Position numbers and translations under genes: made by a program. This document shows, piece after piece, positions 1-8,306 of a stretch of DNA of 50,094 nt. Below the pieces are notes generated by a model that saw only the letters and a list, made by a program, of their open reading frames with translations, had not been told where the DNA came from and searched no databases. The stretch is from Aquibacillus rhizosphaerae. Lineage in GTDB: Bacteria; Bacillota; Bacilli; Bacillales; Amphibacillaceae. Location of the stretch: NCBI RefSeq assembly GCF_030282825.1, contig NZ_JASTZU010000028.1, positions 1-50,094 of the forward strand, in the 5' to 3' direction. Numbering within the stretch: position 1 is the stretch's first letter; every line of letters starts with the position of its first letter.

Positions 1-60
1 AGTTCTCTTAATCTAGAGATAGATGTTATTTATATTTATTGGACTATTTTCACTCGAAAG

Positions 61-205
61 AAAGAAAAATTCACCGAGCGAAGGAAAAATGCGACACTCC
101 TGGGGGAAGAGCAGCTTCCGAAGACCCCACAGGGAACGTTGTGTGTGACCGAGGAGGCTAAGGTGCTGCCCCCCGGAAAGGGAGTATTTTTCCGTAGCGC
201 TAGAT
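61..205 (+). repeat. Dispersed non-coding repeat, copy 1
   Basis: This stretch has no coding potential and carries the landmarks CACTCCTG, GGAAGAGCA, GAAGACCCC, GAGGAGGCTAAGG and CGGAAAGGGAGTAT. The same order of landmarks occurs at about 16188-16295 and, in reverse orientation, at about 15845-15985. It resembles an intergenic repeat family that I know from Bacillaceae genomes. I see nothing else between the window start and the veg promoter. The exact ends are uncertain. Confidence 0.6.
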
Positions 206-421
206 TAACCACTCATCTTAAAAAGAATGCAAGGAGGTTACGATAAAGTTATTGCGGACTTTATATCAAATGCGACATGACAGTAACAAAAAAGTCAGGC
301 GAAAACTATATGAGTTAAGAAGCAAATAGAGTAATTTTTTTCTAATAATTCAAAAAGTGTACATAATTTCATTTATTTTAGAGAAAATAATCATTAATGA
401 AGTTCAAATCGCTTTTTTTTG

Positions 422-451
422 TTGACATCAAAAATGCTATACTGTTATAAT
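422..451 (+). promoter_or_regulatory. veg promoter 1 (sigma-A)
   Basis: TTGACA at 422-427 and TATAAT at 446-451, separated by 18 bp, form a near-consensus sigma-A promoter. It lies upstream of a second promoter that also reads into veg. Confidence 0.65.
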
Positions 452-463
452 ATAATATTTTGT

Positions 464-492
464 TTGACTCTAAAACAAGCTTATGGTATAGT
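464..492 (+). promoter_or_regulatory. veg promoter 2 (sigma-A)
   Basis: TTGACT at 464-469 and TATAGT at 487-492 have an ideal 17-bp spacer. The predicted transcript starts about 20 nt before the start codon and includes AGTGAGGTGG, much like the compact leader of the strong B. subtilis veg promoter. This one is probably the orthologous promoter. Confidence 0.7.
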
Positions 493-516
493 GAATATAG
501 AGTGAGGTGGAGTGTA

Positions 517-783
517 TTGGCAAAAACATTAGTTGAAATCAAACAAGGTCTTGATGGACAGATCGGCAAACGCTTGAAGCTGAGAGCCAATGGCGGAAGA
601 CGAAAGACTGTTGAGCGTTATGGAACTTTAGCTGAAACGTATCCTTCTGTTTTTATTGTAGAGTTGGATCAACAAGAAAATGCGTTTGAACGTGTTTCTT
701 ATAGTTATGCGGATGTTTTGACAGAGACTGTTGAGTTAAACTTCATTGATGATATGAGCGCAGTAATTCTTGGAGAGCAGTAA
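517..783 (+). CDS. veg: Veg protein (biofilm-linked, abundant)
   Basis: This 88-residue protein matches the Veg family (DUF1021) along its whole length, including [21 protein letters not shown] and [14 protein letters not shown]. In B. subtilis Veg is a very abundant small protein that stimulates biofilm gene expression, apparently by opposing the SinR repressor; its biochemical activity is not settled. The start is a TTG at 517 placed 6 nt after the ribosome site GAGGTGG. A longer in-frame reading from 460 would overlap the promoter elements, so I reject it. Two sigma-A promoters precede it and a terminator hairpin overlaps its stop codon, so it is monocistronic. Family assignment is firm. 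Confidence 0.93.
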   Translation: MAKTLVEIKQGLDGQIGKRLKLRANGGRRKTVERYGTLAETYPSVFIVELDQQENAFERVSYSYADVLTETVELNFIDDMSAVILGEQ

Positions 784-804
784 ACTTAGTTTGCTGCTTT
801 TTTT
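777..804 (+). terminator. veg terminator
   Basis: The hairpin GCAGTAAAC/GTTTGCTGC (777-785 with 789-797, one T-G pair) is followed by seven T residues. Its left arm includes the veg stop codon. Confidence 0.8.
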
Positions 805-805
805 G

Positions 806-856
806 TTGTCTAGAAAATTAATATTTGCTACATTGTGGATAACATGCGGAAATAGC
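806..856 (+). repeat. Short dispersed repeat next to terminator, copy A
   Basis: TTGTCTAGAAAATTA, then a variable stretch, then GTGGATAACATGCGGAA, begins right after the veg terminator T-run. The same two blocks with the same approximate spacing occur at 32271-32321, again directly after a terminator. It has no coding potential. Confidence 0.5.
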
Positions 857-987
857 TGATCCAGCTGCCTACCGCGCGTGAAGTAGAATACCATAAATGG
901 TAAGTTTTAATAAGGGTAAAAAATGCTAAATGTGTTGAGAATAAAAATGTCGTAGATAGCTTTTATTAGAAAGGAGCTGTTACTTTC

Positions 988-1167
988 ATGAGTAGACGAC
1001 GCGGGATTATGTCGGATCAATTGAAAGAAGAAATAGCGAAAGAGTTAGGCTTTTACGACACTGTGCAACAAGAGGGATGGGGCGGCATTAGAGCACGTGA
1101 TGCAGGAAACATGGTTAAGCGTGCAATCGAGATAGCAGAACTACAAATGAAGGGGGACAAATCCTAA
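988..1167 (+). CDS. sspF: Small acid-soluble spore protein SspF
   Basis: The frame encodes 59 residues beginning [16 protein letters not shown] and continuing through [21 protein letters not shown]. This is the SspF-type member of the alpha/beta SASP family, about 61 residues in B. subtilis. Alpha/beta SASPs coat DNA in the dormant spore and protect it from damage. The [19 protein letters not shown] segment is the conserved C-terminal part. The start follows an AAGGAG ribosome site at 971-976 with a rather long spacer. Its place between veg and ispE is the same as in B. subtilis. A sigma-G promoter is expected, but I found only a weak candidate (GAATA at 939-943), so I do not call one. Confidence 0.9.
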   Translation: MSRRRGIMSDQLKEEIAKELGFYDTVQQEGWGGIRARDAGNMVKRAIEIAELQMKGDKS

Positions 1168-1188
1168 TTAGGATTTGTCCCTTTGTTT
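1153..1188 (+). terminator. sspF terminator
   Basis: A perfect 11-bp stem, GGGACAAATCC with GGATTTGTCCC (1154-1164 and 1171-1181), is followed by TTTGTTT. The sspF stop codon TAA is in the loop. Confidence 0.85.
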
Positions 1189-1443
1189 AAAAAAATTAGA
1201 TATTTAACCTCCAGTGACTATGTCCTCGAGCTCTAAAGCGTGTCGGGGGTGAGCAAGGTGCCCGAGCTTTTCTTATAATCTAATCCGTCTAACCCGTCTG
1301 AGTTCTTAAAATAAGATAAAATAATTTCAAAAGAAAAGGTGTCTTACGTATATTTCTAGTTGTTTGATTATGTAGTTGCGGATTTCCTGTTTTATGATAA
1401 GGTAAAAATTAAATGAATAACAATAGAGTAGGTGGACTTAGGA

Positions 1444-2313
1444 ATGTATGTGTTAGAAAAAGCACCAGCAAAAATAAATTTATCTTTAGATGTATTATAT
1501 AAACGGGCGGATAATTTTCACGAAATTGAAATGGTTATGACTACAGTTGATTTAGCAGATCGTTTGGAAATTACAGAAATTAACGAAAACAGAATAAAGA
1601 TTGAGTCAGAAAACCGTTTCGTTCCTAATGATGAGCGAAATTTAGCTTATCGTGCAGCAAAATTACTTAAAGATAGTTACGGAATACGAAGAGGGGTAAA
1701 TATTAAAATTGAAAAGTTAATCCCAGTAGCGGCTGGCTTAGCTGGTGGAAGTAGCGATGCAGCGGCAACGTTAAGAGGTTTGAATAGATTATGGTCTTTA
1801 GGTTTATCAACGAGGGAATTGGCCAAACTAGGAGCTAAAATAGGTTCTGATGTATCCTTTTGTGTCCATAATACAACAGCAATTGCCCGTGGGCGAGGAG
1901 AAGTGATAACAGAACTGCCTGCACCACCGGCGTGTTGGGTTGTATTAGCGAAACCCACGATGGGTGTTTCTACTAAAAGTGTTTATCAGCAGTTAAATCT
2001 CGATAGTATCGCACATCCAGATACCGAAGGCATGGTTCGGTCGGTAATGTTAGGAGATTATGATGGGATGTGTAATAGATTAGGTAATGTTTTAGAAGAT
2101 GTAACATTACCAAGCTATCCTGAAGTACAGCAAATAAAAACACAGATGTCTCTATCAGGTGCAGACGCTGTTTTAATGAGTGGTAGTGGTCCTACTGTTT
2201 TTTCATTAGTGAAACAGGAAAGTCGGGCTGATCGAATATACAACAGTTTAAGAGGGTTTTGTGACGAGGTATATGTTGTGAGAATGTTAGGATACCACCA
2301 ATCCCTTGATTAA
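1444..2313 (+). CDS. ispE: 4-diphosphocytidyl-2-C-methyl-D-erythritol kinase
   Basis: IspE phosphorylates CDP-methylerythritol at the 2-hydroxyl with ATP, in the non-mevalonate (MEP) isoprenoid pathway in the cytoplasm. The 289-residue product starts [17 protein letters not shown], typical of the family, and has the GHMP-kinase glycine-rich loop [15 protein letters not shown] and the C-terminal [12 protein letters not shown]. Its length equals that of B. subtilis IspE. I chose the ATG at 1444, which sits 8 nt after TAGGTGG; a GTG at 1432 overlaps that ribosome site. It lies between sspF and purR as in B. subtilis. Its product feeds the isoprenoid supply used by the polyprenyl synthase encoded at 21758-22738. 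Confidence 0.95.
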   Translation: MYVLEKAPAKINLSLDVLYKRADNFHEIEMVMTTVDLADRLEITEINENRIKIESENRFVPNDERNLAYRAAKLLKDSYGIRRGVNIKIEKLIPVAAGLAGGSSDAAATLRGLNRLWSLGLSTRELAKLGAKIGSDVSFCVHNTTAIARGRGEVITELPAPPACWVVLAKPTMGVSTKSVYQQLNLDSIAHPDTEGMVRSVMLGDYDGMCNRLGNVLEDVTLPSYPEVQQIKTQMSLSGADAVLMSGSGPTVFSLVKQESRADRIYNSLRGFCDEVYVVRMLGYHQSLD

Positions 2314-2368
2314 ACACGTATAAAATGTTATGTTTAATTAAAATTATTCGGTTTTTTGGGGTGTTGAG

Positions 2369-3193
2369 ATGAAAAGAAGCGATCGGTTAGTAGCAATGAC
2401 TCATTATTTGGTTGAACACCCAATGGAATTAGTGTCCTTGCCTTTTTTTTCAAATGAATATAAAGCCGCTAAATCTTCTGTTAGTGAGGATTTAGCAATT
2501 GTTAACAAAAGGTTTCAACAAGAAGGTATAGGTTATTTACAGTCTATATCAGGTGCAGCGGGTGGCGTAAGGTATATTCCTCAATTTTCAAGCAATAATA
2601 GTGAAATATTTGTAGATGAGCTATGTGAACGATTAGAAGACCCTTCAAGGTTACTTCCTGGAGGATATTTATTTATGAGCGATATTTTAGGTGACCCAAG
2701 TACTGTTCGGAATATTGGTAGAATATTTGCAACGGAATTTTCAGATTTGGAGATTGATGCAGTTGTGACTGTTGCGACAAAGGGGATTCCGATAGCTTAT
2801 GCGGTTGCTTCTTTTCTAAATGTCCCGGTTGTAATCGTGCGTAGGGATCCTAAAGTAACTGAAGGGTCTACAGTTAGTATTAACTATGTATCTGGATCAT
2901 CAAGAAAAATACAAACAATGGTATTATCCAAACGTAGTTTAAGCGAGGGTGCCAAGGTCTGCATTATTGATGACTTCATGAAAGCTGGCGGAACTATCAA
3001 TGGGATGAAAAACCTTTTGACGGAATTTAATGCACACGTGGCTGCTATCGGAGTATTGGCTGAGGCAGAGGATGAGGATGAAGAACGAGTTGTCGATAAT
3101 TACACTTCACTCGTTCAGATTACAAATGTAGATGTTAAAAATAATCAAATTGAAGTTCATAAAGGCAACTTTATACATAATAAAGGAATGTAG
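2369..3193 (+). CDS. purR: Purine operon repressor PurR
   Basis: PurR represses purine biosynthesis and salvage genes and is released from its operators by PRPP. The 274-residue protein has the N-terminal winged-helix segment (MKRSDRLVAMTHYLVEHP; SVSEDLAIVNKRF) and a C-terminal phosphoribosyltransferase-like domain. The latter contains the PRPP-binding loop VCIIDDFMKAGGTINGM. Such a domain binds PRPP without catalysis in this family. The start follows GGGGTGTTGAG with normal spacing. In B. subtilis the next gene is yabJ (ridA); here only about 150 bp separate purR from spoVG and no yabJ is present. I did not find a PurR box in its own upstream region. Confidence 0.95.
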   Translation: MKRSDRLVAMTHYLVEHPMELVSLPFFSNEYKAAKSSVSEDLAIVNKRFQQEGIGYLQSISGAAGGVRYIPQFSSNNSEIFVDELCERLEDPSRLLPGGYLFMSDILGDPSTVRNIGRIFATEFSDLEIDAVVTVATKGIPIAYAVASFLNVPVVIVRRDPKVTEGSTVSINYVSGSSRKIQTMVLSKRSLSEGAKVCIIDDFMKAGGTINGMKNLLTEFNAHVAAIGVLAEAEDEDEERVVDNYTSLVQITNVDVKNNQIEVHKGNFIHNKGM

Positions 3194-3278
3194 TTTATTC
3201 CATTTTTTAAGGTATTAAACCATTTTTGATCATTTTTCAACTAATTAACTCAAGTTTTTAAAAAAAATTTGAAATTAA

Positions 3279-3305
3279 GCAGGAATTCTCATAATTTTGT
3301 TGAAT
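3279..3305 (+). promoter_or_regulatory. spoVG sigma-H promoter
   Basis: GCAGGAATT (3279-3287), an 11-bp spacer and GTTGAAT (3299-3305) fit the sigma-H consensus RnAGGAwWW-11/12-RnnGAAT exactly. A strongly A/T-rich tract just upstream (about 3225-3275) corresponds in position to the AT-box and AbrB-binding region of the B. subtilis spoVG promoter. The functional assignment is by analogy with B. subtilis. Confidence 0.8.
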
Positions 3306-3347
3306 TTATGGTAATAAGTTCTAAATGGGAAAAGGTGGTGAGACATA

Positions 3348-3638
3348 ATGGAAGTAACAGACGTGAGATTACGCCGCGTTAATACCGAAGGAAGAATGCG
3401 AGCAATTGCTTCTATTACGTTGGATCAGGAGTTCGTTGTCCATGATATACGTGTAATTGACGGTAACAACGGCTTATTTGTTGCCATGCCTTCTAAAAGA
3501 ACCCCTGATGGGGAATTTAGAGACATAGCACATCCAATTAATTCTAATACGCGATCGAAGATACAAGATGCAGTATTAGAAGAGTATCATCGTGCTGGAG
3601 AAATGGAAGTAGAATATGAAGAAGCAGGTGCTTCATAA
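3348..3638 (+). CDS. spoVG: SpoVG, RNA-binding regulator
   Basis: This 96-residue protein is SpoVG, a small site-specific nucleic-acid-binding protein. It affects septation and cortex formation during sporulation, and virulence or capsule regulation in related genera. The diagnostic [19 protein letters not shown] start and the [21 protein letters not shown] core are present, followed by an acidic C-terminus. The ATG follows AAAGGTGGTGA. It has its own sigma-H promoter upstream and a terminator downstream, so it is a single-gene transcript in the transition-state regulon. Confidence 0.96.
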   Translation: MEVTDVRLRRVNTEGRMRAIASITLDQEFVVHDIRVIDGNNGLFVAMPSKRTPDGEFRDIAHPINSNTRSKIQDAVLEEYHRAGEMEVEYEEAGAS

Positions 3639-3651
3639 ACAAATCGACAGC

Positions 3652-3686
3652 AGAGGTCTAATCTTCCATGATTAGGCTTCTTTTTT
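3652..3686 (+). terminator. spoVG terminator
   Basis: A 12-bp stem with GU pairs (AGAGGTCTAATC with GATTAGGCTTCT, 3652-3663 and 3670-3681) and a TTCCAT loop is followed by a T-run. Confidence 0.8.
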
Positions 3687-4049
3687 GTTGTACAGAAAAA
3701 TATATTTTTTTAAACTGTTCATGTTGCCGTTGCTGAAATAGCCACATCCGATTCCTACAACTTGAATCATCTCTTGTGTAGCAAAGCACGCCATTCAAAA
3801 GATTGTCTCTCTAAGGTGAGCGAGGTGGTTTTGCTTTGATTCTGGTACAACAATTACATTTTTATATATTACACACTCTAATGAATAACCCAATATTTCA
3901 ATAACATAATCAAGGTTTAATTTAATCTGTAATGGTGCTCCTTGTTGAAATACCTTTGTGTTTAGGATATATTCGTACATGTACAATTGTGAGAAAATAA
4001 ATGAATTTTAATGCTTTTATTATTTATATATTCGAACGGAGGGTAATTC
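3687..4049. other. Intergenic stretch before glmU, no recognised feature
   Basis: About 360 bp between the spoVG terminator and glmU. It is A/T-rich, and I see no convincing gene, RNA or strong promoter in it. A 63-codon reverse-strand reading at 3795-3986 lacks a ribosome site and resembles nothing I know. Confidence 0.4.
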
Positions 4050-5432
4050 ATGACTAAGAGATATGCGGTTGTATTAGCGGCTGGTCAAGGAACAAGGATG
4101 AAATCTAAATTATATAAGGTGTTACATCCAGTAATGGGCCGTCCAATGGTACAACATGTAGTTAATCAATTAAAAGAATTACGTTTGGAAAGCATCGTAA
4201 CTGTTGTTGGATTTGGTGCGGAAAAGGTGCAAGAACAATTAGGAAATGATTCAAACTACGTCATTCAAGAACAACAATTGGGTACTGGCCATGCTGTTGT
4301 CCAGACTAAAGAATACCTTCAAGGTAAAGAAGGAACTACTATCGTAGTTTGTGGAGACACTCCTTTATTAACTAAGGAAACTTTAGAAGCTTTATTAGAT
4401 CACCATGATAAGGAGGAAGCAAAAGTAACCGTGCTTACTGCAAATGCTCCGAATCCTAGTGGTTACGGTCGAGTAATTAGAAATGATAAAGGTGATGTAG
4501 AACGAATAGTAGAACATAAAGATGCAAATCCAGCGGAATTGTTAATTAGTGAAATAAATACCGGAACCTACTGCTTCGATAATCAGCAATTATTTCATGC
4601 ACTTTCACAAGTATCTAATAACAATTCGCAAGGTGAATATTATTTACCTGATGTAATTGAGATATTAAAACAATCAAATCAAAAAATAAGTGCTTTTCAA
4701 ACGGAGAACTTTGACGAGACATTAGGTGTCAATGATCGAGTAGCTTTATCTCAAGCTGAAAAGTACATGAAAAAAAGAATTAACGAAATGCATATGAAAA
4801 ACGGTGTTACCATTATAGATCCTGATTATACTTATATTGGTCCTGATGTTACGATTGAACAGGATGTAGTTATACATCCAGGTTGTGTGATTAACGGAGA
4901 TACAATGATAAAACCAGACTCGGTTATTGGGCCTCACACGGAAATCACAGATTGCAAGATAGGTACTGCTACTGTAATACGGCAGAGTGTAGCAATAAAT
5001 AGTGAAATTGGGGATAGGGTACAAATTGGACCTTATGCGCATATCAGACCAGAAGCAACTATTGGTGATGAAGTGAAAATCGGTAATTTTGTGGAAATTA
5101 AAAAATCAAAATTACAATCAAACAGTAAAGTGTCGCATTTAAGTTACATAGGTGATGCAGAAGTAGGAAAAAATGTTAATATTGGTTGTGGAACAATTAC
5201 AGTGAATTATGATGGTAAGAAAAAACACTTAACAAAAATTGAGGACGATGCATTTATTGGATGTAATTCGAATCTAATTGCTCCAGTGACTGTGGGCAAA
5301 GGGGCTTATGTAGCAGCCGGTTCGACAATAAACAAAAATGTACCAAATGATGCACTTTCCATTGCTCGAGCTAGACAAGAAAATAAAGAAGAGTATGTTT
5401 CAAAAATTAAAAGTCAAATTAATAAAGATTAA
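4050..5432 (+). CDS. glmU: Bifunctional UDP-GlcNAc pyrophosphorylase/GlcN-1-P acetyltransferase
   Basis: GlmU acetylates glucosamine-1-phosphate and then couples it to UTP, giving UDP-GlcNAc for peptidoglycan and teichoic acid. The 460-residue protein has the N-terminal nucleotidyltransferase signature [19 protein letters not shown] at residues 8-26. Its C-terminal half carries left-handed beta-helix hexapeptide repeats, for example [14 protein letters not shown], and the acetyl-CoA site region [15 protein letters not shown]. The ATG follows GGAGGGTAATTC. prs follows 15 bp downstream, so the two form an operon as in B. subtilis. Confidence 0.97.
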   Translation: MTKRYAVVLAAGQGTRMKSKLYKVLHPVMGRPMVQHVVNQLKELRLESIVTVVGFGAEKVQEQLGNDSNYVIQEQQLGTGHAVVQTKEYLQGKEGTTIVVCGDTPLLTKETLEALLDHHDKEEAKVTVLTANAPNPSGYGRVIRNDKGDVERIVEHKDANPAELLISEINTGTYCFDNQQLFHALSQVSNNNSQGEYYLPDVIEILKQSNQKISAFQTENFDETLGVNDRVALSQAEKYMKKRINEMHMKNGVTIIDPDYTYIGPDVTIEQDVVIHPGCVINGDTMIKPDSVIGPHTEITDCKIGTATVIRQSVAINSEIGDRVQIGPYAHIRPEATIGDEVKIGNFVEIKKSKLQSNSKVSHLSYIGDAEVGKNVNIGCGTITVNYDGKKKHLTKIEDDAFIGCNSNLIAPVTVGKGAYVAAGSTINKNVPNDALSIARARQENKEEYVSKIKSQINKD

Positions 5433-5447
5433 TGGAGGGTCAACCTG

Positions 5448-6401
5448 ATGTCAACGGCATATAAAGATTCATCTTTGAAAGTTTTTACGCTAAACTCGAA
5501 CCCACATCTTGCTGAAGAAATAGCTTCACATATAGGAACAGAGTTAGGGAAGAGCTCTGTCACTGCTTTTAGCGATGGGGAAATTCAAATAAACATTGAA
5601 GAAAGTATCCGAGGTTGCGATGTGTATGTCGTCCAATCAACGTGTGGCCCAGTAAATCAACATATCATGGAATTGTTGATTATGATTGATGCTTTAAAAC
5701 GAGCATCTGCAAAATCAATAAACATAGTTATGCCTTATTATGGTTATGCACGTCAAGATCGTAAAGCAAGAGCGCGTGAGCCTATTACAGCAAAGCTTGT
5801 AGCCGATTTATTACAGACTGCCGGTGCTACTCGTGTCATTTCTCTTGACTTGCATGCTCCTCAGATTCAAGGTTTTTTTGACATCCCAGTAGATCAACTT
5901 GTTGGTGTGCCAATCCTATCAGAGTATTGGCGCCAAAAAGGTCTAGAAGATATTGTCGTAGTCTCACCAGATCACGGTGGGGTGACAAGAGCACGCCAAT
6001 TGGCCGATCGGCTAAAAGCACCGATTGCGATTATAGATAAGCGGAGACCACGTCCAAATGTCGCTGAAGTGATGAATATTGTAGGGAAGATAGAAGGAAA
6101 AACAGCAATATTAATTGATGATATCATTGATACGGCAGGTACAATAACATTAGGAGCTAGTGCATTAATTGAAAATGGTGCAAAAGAAGTGTATGCTTGT
6201 TGTACACATCCAGTTCTATCAGGACCGGCTATAGAAAGAATTAATAATTCACCAATTAAGGAACTAGTGGTAACGAATAGTATTCCGCTAGTAGAAGACA
6301 AACAAATAGATAAAATAACTCAGTTGTCTGTTGCACCATTAATTAGTGAAGCTATTATAAGAGTACATGAACTACAATCTGTAAGTATCTTGTTTGATTA
6401 A
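5448..6401 (+). CDS. prs: Ribose-phosphate pyrophosphokinase
   Basis: PRPP synthetase makes PRPP from ribose-5-phosphate and ATP for nucleotide, histidine, tryptophan and NAD synthesis. At 317 residues it matches the usual length. It shows the motifs [34 protein letters not shown] and the PRPP loop [13 protein letters not shown]. The start follows GGAGGG. It is transcribed with glmU, 15 bp upstream. Its product is also the PurR effector, and purR lies nearby. The sigma-B promoter of the next gene begins just after its stop codon. Confidence 0.97.
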   Translation: MSTAYKDSSLKVFTLNSNPHLAEEIASHIGTELGKSSVTAFSDGEIQINIEESIRGCDVYVVQSTCGPVNQHIMELLIMIDALKRASAKSINIVMPYYGYARQDRKARAREPITAKLVADLLQTAGATRVISLDLHAPQIQGFFDIPVDQLVGVPILSEYWRQKGLEDIVVVSPDHGGVTRARQLADRLKAPIAIIDKRRPRPNVAEVMNIVGKIEGKTAILIDDIIDTAGTITLGASALIENGAKEVYACCTHPVLSGPAIERINNSPIKELVVTNSIPLVEDKQIDKITQLSVAPLISEAIIRVHELQSVSILFD

Positions 6402-6408
6402 ATTTAAT

Positions 6409-6434
6409 GTTTAGACTTACCAACAATCGGGAAA
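6409..6434 (+). promoter_or_regulatory. ctc sigma-B promoter
   Basis: GTTTAG (6409-6414), a 14-bp spacer and GGGAAA (6429-6434) match the general-stress consensus GTTTAA-N12/15-GGGWAW with one mismatch. ctc is a classical sigma-B gene in B. subtilis, so position and sequence agree. Confidence 0.75.
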
Positions 6435-6480
6435 TATAACAATTATTAGATTGTTTAATTCCAAGTGGAGGGTGATTAAT

Positions 6481-7119
6481 TTGGCTGTAAAATTAAAAGC
6501 AGATAAAAGACCAGATTTAAAAAAGTCATATACGAAAAAGATAAGGCAAGCAGGAGATATACCGGCAATTGTTTATGGAAGTAAAAAAGAAGCAAGAGCG
6601 ATTTCTATAAATAGTTTAGAACTTCTTAAAACTGTAAGAGATGAAGGGAAAAACGCAATTATTTCTTTAGAATTGGATGGAGAATCTGTAGATGTTATGC
6701 TACATGATTACCAAATAGAACCATTAAAGGACGAGCTTGTGCATGCTGACTTTTATATTGTAAACATGTCACAAGAAATGGATGTAGAAGTTGTTATTCA
6801 CCTTGATGGAGAAGCACAGGGAGTAAAAGATGGTGGCGTTATGCAGCAACCACTACATGACCTTGCTGTAAGAGCGAAACCACGTGATATTCCAGAAGAA
6901 ATAAAGGTAGATGTTTCGAAGCTAGAAATTGGAGATAGTATCACTGTAGCTGACTTAAAAGAAGGCAAAAACTACGAAATACTAGAAGATGAAGAAACAA
7001 CAATTGTTACAATTCTGACACCTGATAAGGGTACTACAGAAGAAGATGACGAAGAGGCAGATGAAGAACAAGCAGAACCAGAATTAGTCGGTGAAGAGAA
7101 ATCCGAAGAAGAGAAGTAG
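6481..7119 (+). CDS. ctc: 50S ribosomal protein L25/general stress protein Ctc
   Basis: Ctc is the long (TL5/CTC) form of ribosomal protein L25, which binds 5S rRNA and is induced by general stress. The 212-residue product has the N-terminal L25 domain (ADKRPDLKKSYTKKIRQAG, IPAIVYG), the C-terminal beta domain (about residues 90-180) and a very acidic tail rich in E and D. I chose the TTG at 6481, 7 nt after GGAGGTG; an upstream TTG at 6451 and a GTG at 6472 fit the ribosome site less well. A sigma-B promoter precedes it and a terminator follows. Confidence 0.94.
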   Translation: MAVKLKADKRPDLKKSYTKKIRQAGDIPAIVYGSKKEARAISINSLELLKTVRDEGKNAIISLELDGESVDVMLHDYQIEPLKDELVHADFYIVNMSQEMDVEVVIHLDGEAQGVKDGGVMQQPLHDLAVRAKPRDIPEEIKVDVSKLEIGDSITVADLKEGKNYEILEDEETTIVTILTPDKGTTEEDDEEADEEQAEPELVGEEKSEEEK

Positions 7120-7121
7120 GG

Positions 7122-7163
7122 AAAAGGGTATCCCGAGTTAACTCTCGTTGATGCCCTTTTTTT
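7122..7163 (+). terminator. ctc terminator
   Basis: AAAAGGGTATC pairs with GATGCCCTTTT around an inner palindrome GAGTTAACTC, and the right arm runs into a T-tract. Confidence 0.8.
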
Positions 7164-7294
7164 CTGATTTATTTTAATTAGGTAAAATAAATCAGAATAG
7201 ATACTCTATAAATTAGTACATGTACTTTATTTTTAATGTGATACTAAGGTACAATGAAAGTTAAGTTGAAATTGAAAAGGAAGTCGAGATTATT

Positions 7295-7855
7295 ATGAAG
7301 TGTATTGTAGGACTTGGCAACCCTGGAAAGAAATATGAAAAAACGCGACACAATGTTGGTTTCATGATAATAGAAGAAATTGCTAAACGAAATAATGTGA
7401 AATTAAATAAAAAAAAGTATAATGGAAAGTTTGTCGTAGAAACTATTGGCCAAGAAAAAGTTGTTCTATTAGAACCCCAAACGTACATGAACTTATCAGG
7501 GGAATCTGTGCGGCCGCTTATGGATTTTTATAATATTAGTGCTGAAGATGTTGTAGTAATATACGACGATTTAGATTTACCACCAGGAAAGATTAGACTT
7601 AGACAAAAGGGTGGGCACGGTGGTCATAACGGTATTAGATCGATGATTGAACACTTAGGAACTAAAGAGTTTAAGCGTATTAGAGTAGGTATCGGGCGTC
7701 CTACCATTCCAATGCCTGTCTCAGATTACGTTTTAGGAAGATTTAGCAGTGAAGATCAAGATAGTATTAATGAAAGTATTATTCGAGCTGCAGAAGCTTG
7801 TGAAACGTGGTTTAGTAAGCCCTTCCAAGAAGTCATGAATGATTTTAACCAATAA
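7295..7855 (+). CDS. pth: Peptidyl-tRNA hydrolase
   Basis: Pth (SpoVC in B. subtilis) hydrolyses peptidyl-tRNA released by drop-off, recycling tRNA. The 186-residue protein begins [20 protein letters not shown], containing the conserved N and catalytic H of the family. It also has the [24 protein letters not shown] and GHNGIRS motifs. The start follows AAGGAAGTCGAG at a slightly long spacing. The upstream gene ctc ends in a terminator, so pth must have its own promoter. Its order before fin and mfd is conserved. Confidence 0.97.
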   Translation: MKCIVGLGNPGKKYEKTRHNVGFMIIEEIAKRNNVKLNKKKYNGKFVVETIGQEKVVLLEPQTYMNLSGESVRPLMDFYNISAEDVVVIYDDLDLPPGKIRLRQKGGHGGHNGIRSMIEHLGTKEFKRIRVGIGRPTIPMPVSDYVLGRFSSEDQDSINESIIRAAEACETWFSKPFQEVMNDFNQ

Positions 7856-8014
7856 GCATATAATAATAATAGTATTTATAAATGGATACATAAGGTAAAT
7901 GGTAGATGTTATCAGCTATTCTAATTTTGAAAATTTTCTAGAATTTTTCTAGTATAAAAACTTCTATATGGTACAAACTAATAAAAATGTTTGTTTCTAT
8001 AGGAGGTTTTCTTA

Positions 8015-8245
8015 ATGGCCATTGTTTACAATTGTAAACACTGTGGTAATAAAGTTGGTCAGTTAGACCAAGAAGTCATAGATACACAAGCACTAGGATG
8101 GAATCAGCTATCAAATGAAGATAGGCAAGAAATGATTCAGTATGATAGTAAAGGTGATATACAAATTAAAGTAATTTGCGAGGATTGTCAGGAATCTTTA
8201 GATAAGAATCCACATTATCATGAATTAGATTTTTTCATACAGTAA
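8015..8245 (+). CDS. fin: Anti-sigma-F factor Fin
   Basis: Fin (formerly YabK) inhibits sigma-F in the forespore, which helps the switch to sigma-G. This 76-residue protein carries two CxxC pairs, CKHCGNKVG near the N-terminus and CEDCQ near residue 57, consistent with the zinc-ribbon fold of the family. Its position between pth and mfd is the same as in B. subtilis. The ribosome site TAGGAGG at 8000-8006 is strong. A sigma-F type promoter is expected; the sequence GTATA with GGTACAAAC upstream is suggestive, but its spacing is wrong, so I do not annotate it. Confidence 0.93.
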   Translation: MAIVYNCKHCGNKVGQLDQEVIDTQALGWNQLSNEDRQEMIQYDSKGDIQIKVICEDCQESLDKNPHYHELDFFIQ

Positions 8246-8256
8246 GAAGAGTGTAC

Positions 8257-8290
8257 AAAAAGCTTTGGTCATTGAACCAAGGCATTTTTG
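8257..8290 (+). terminator. fin terminator
   Basis: The stem GCTTTGGT/ACCAAGGC (8262-8269 with 8276-8283, one GT pair) is flanked by A-run and T-run, in the short gap between fin and mfd. Confidence 0.7.
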
Positions 8291-8306
8291 TATAGGGGGA
8301 GGCATT

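Noticed and set aside
3795-3986. 63-codon reverse-strand reading between spoVG and glmU
   Set aside because: It has no ribosome site upstream of its ATG, no recognisable motif, and lies in an A/T-rich intergenic region.
7956-7979. Possible sigma-F promoter of fin (GTATA and GGTACAAAC)
   Set aside because: The spacer is about 13 bp where about 15 is needed, and the -10 lacks a conserved A.
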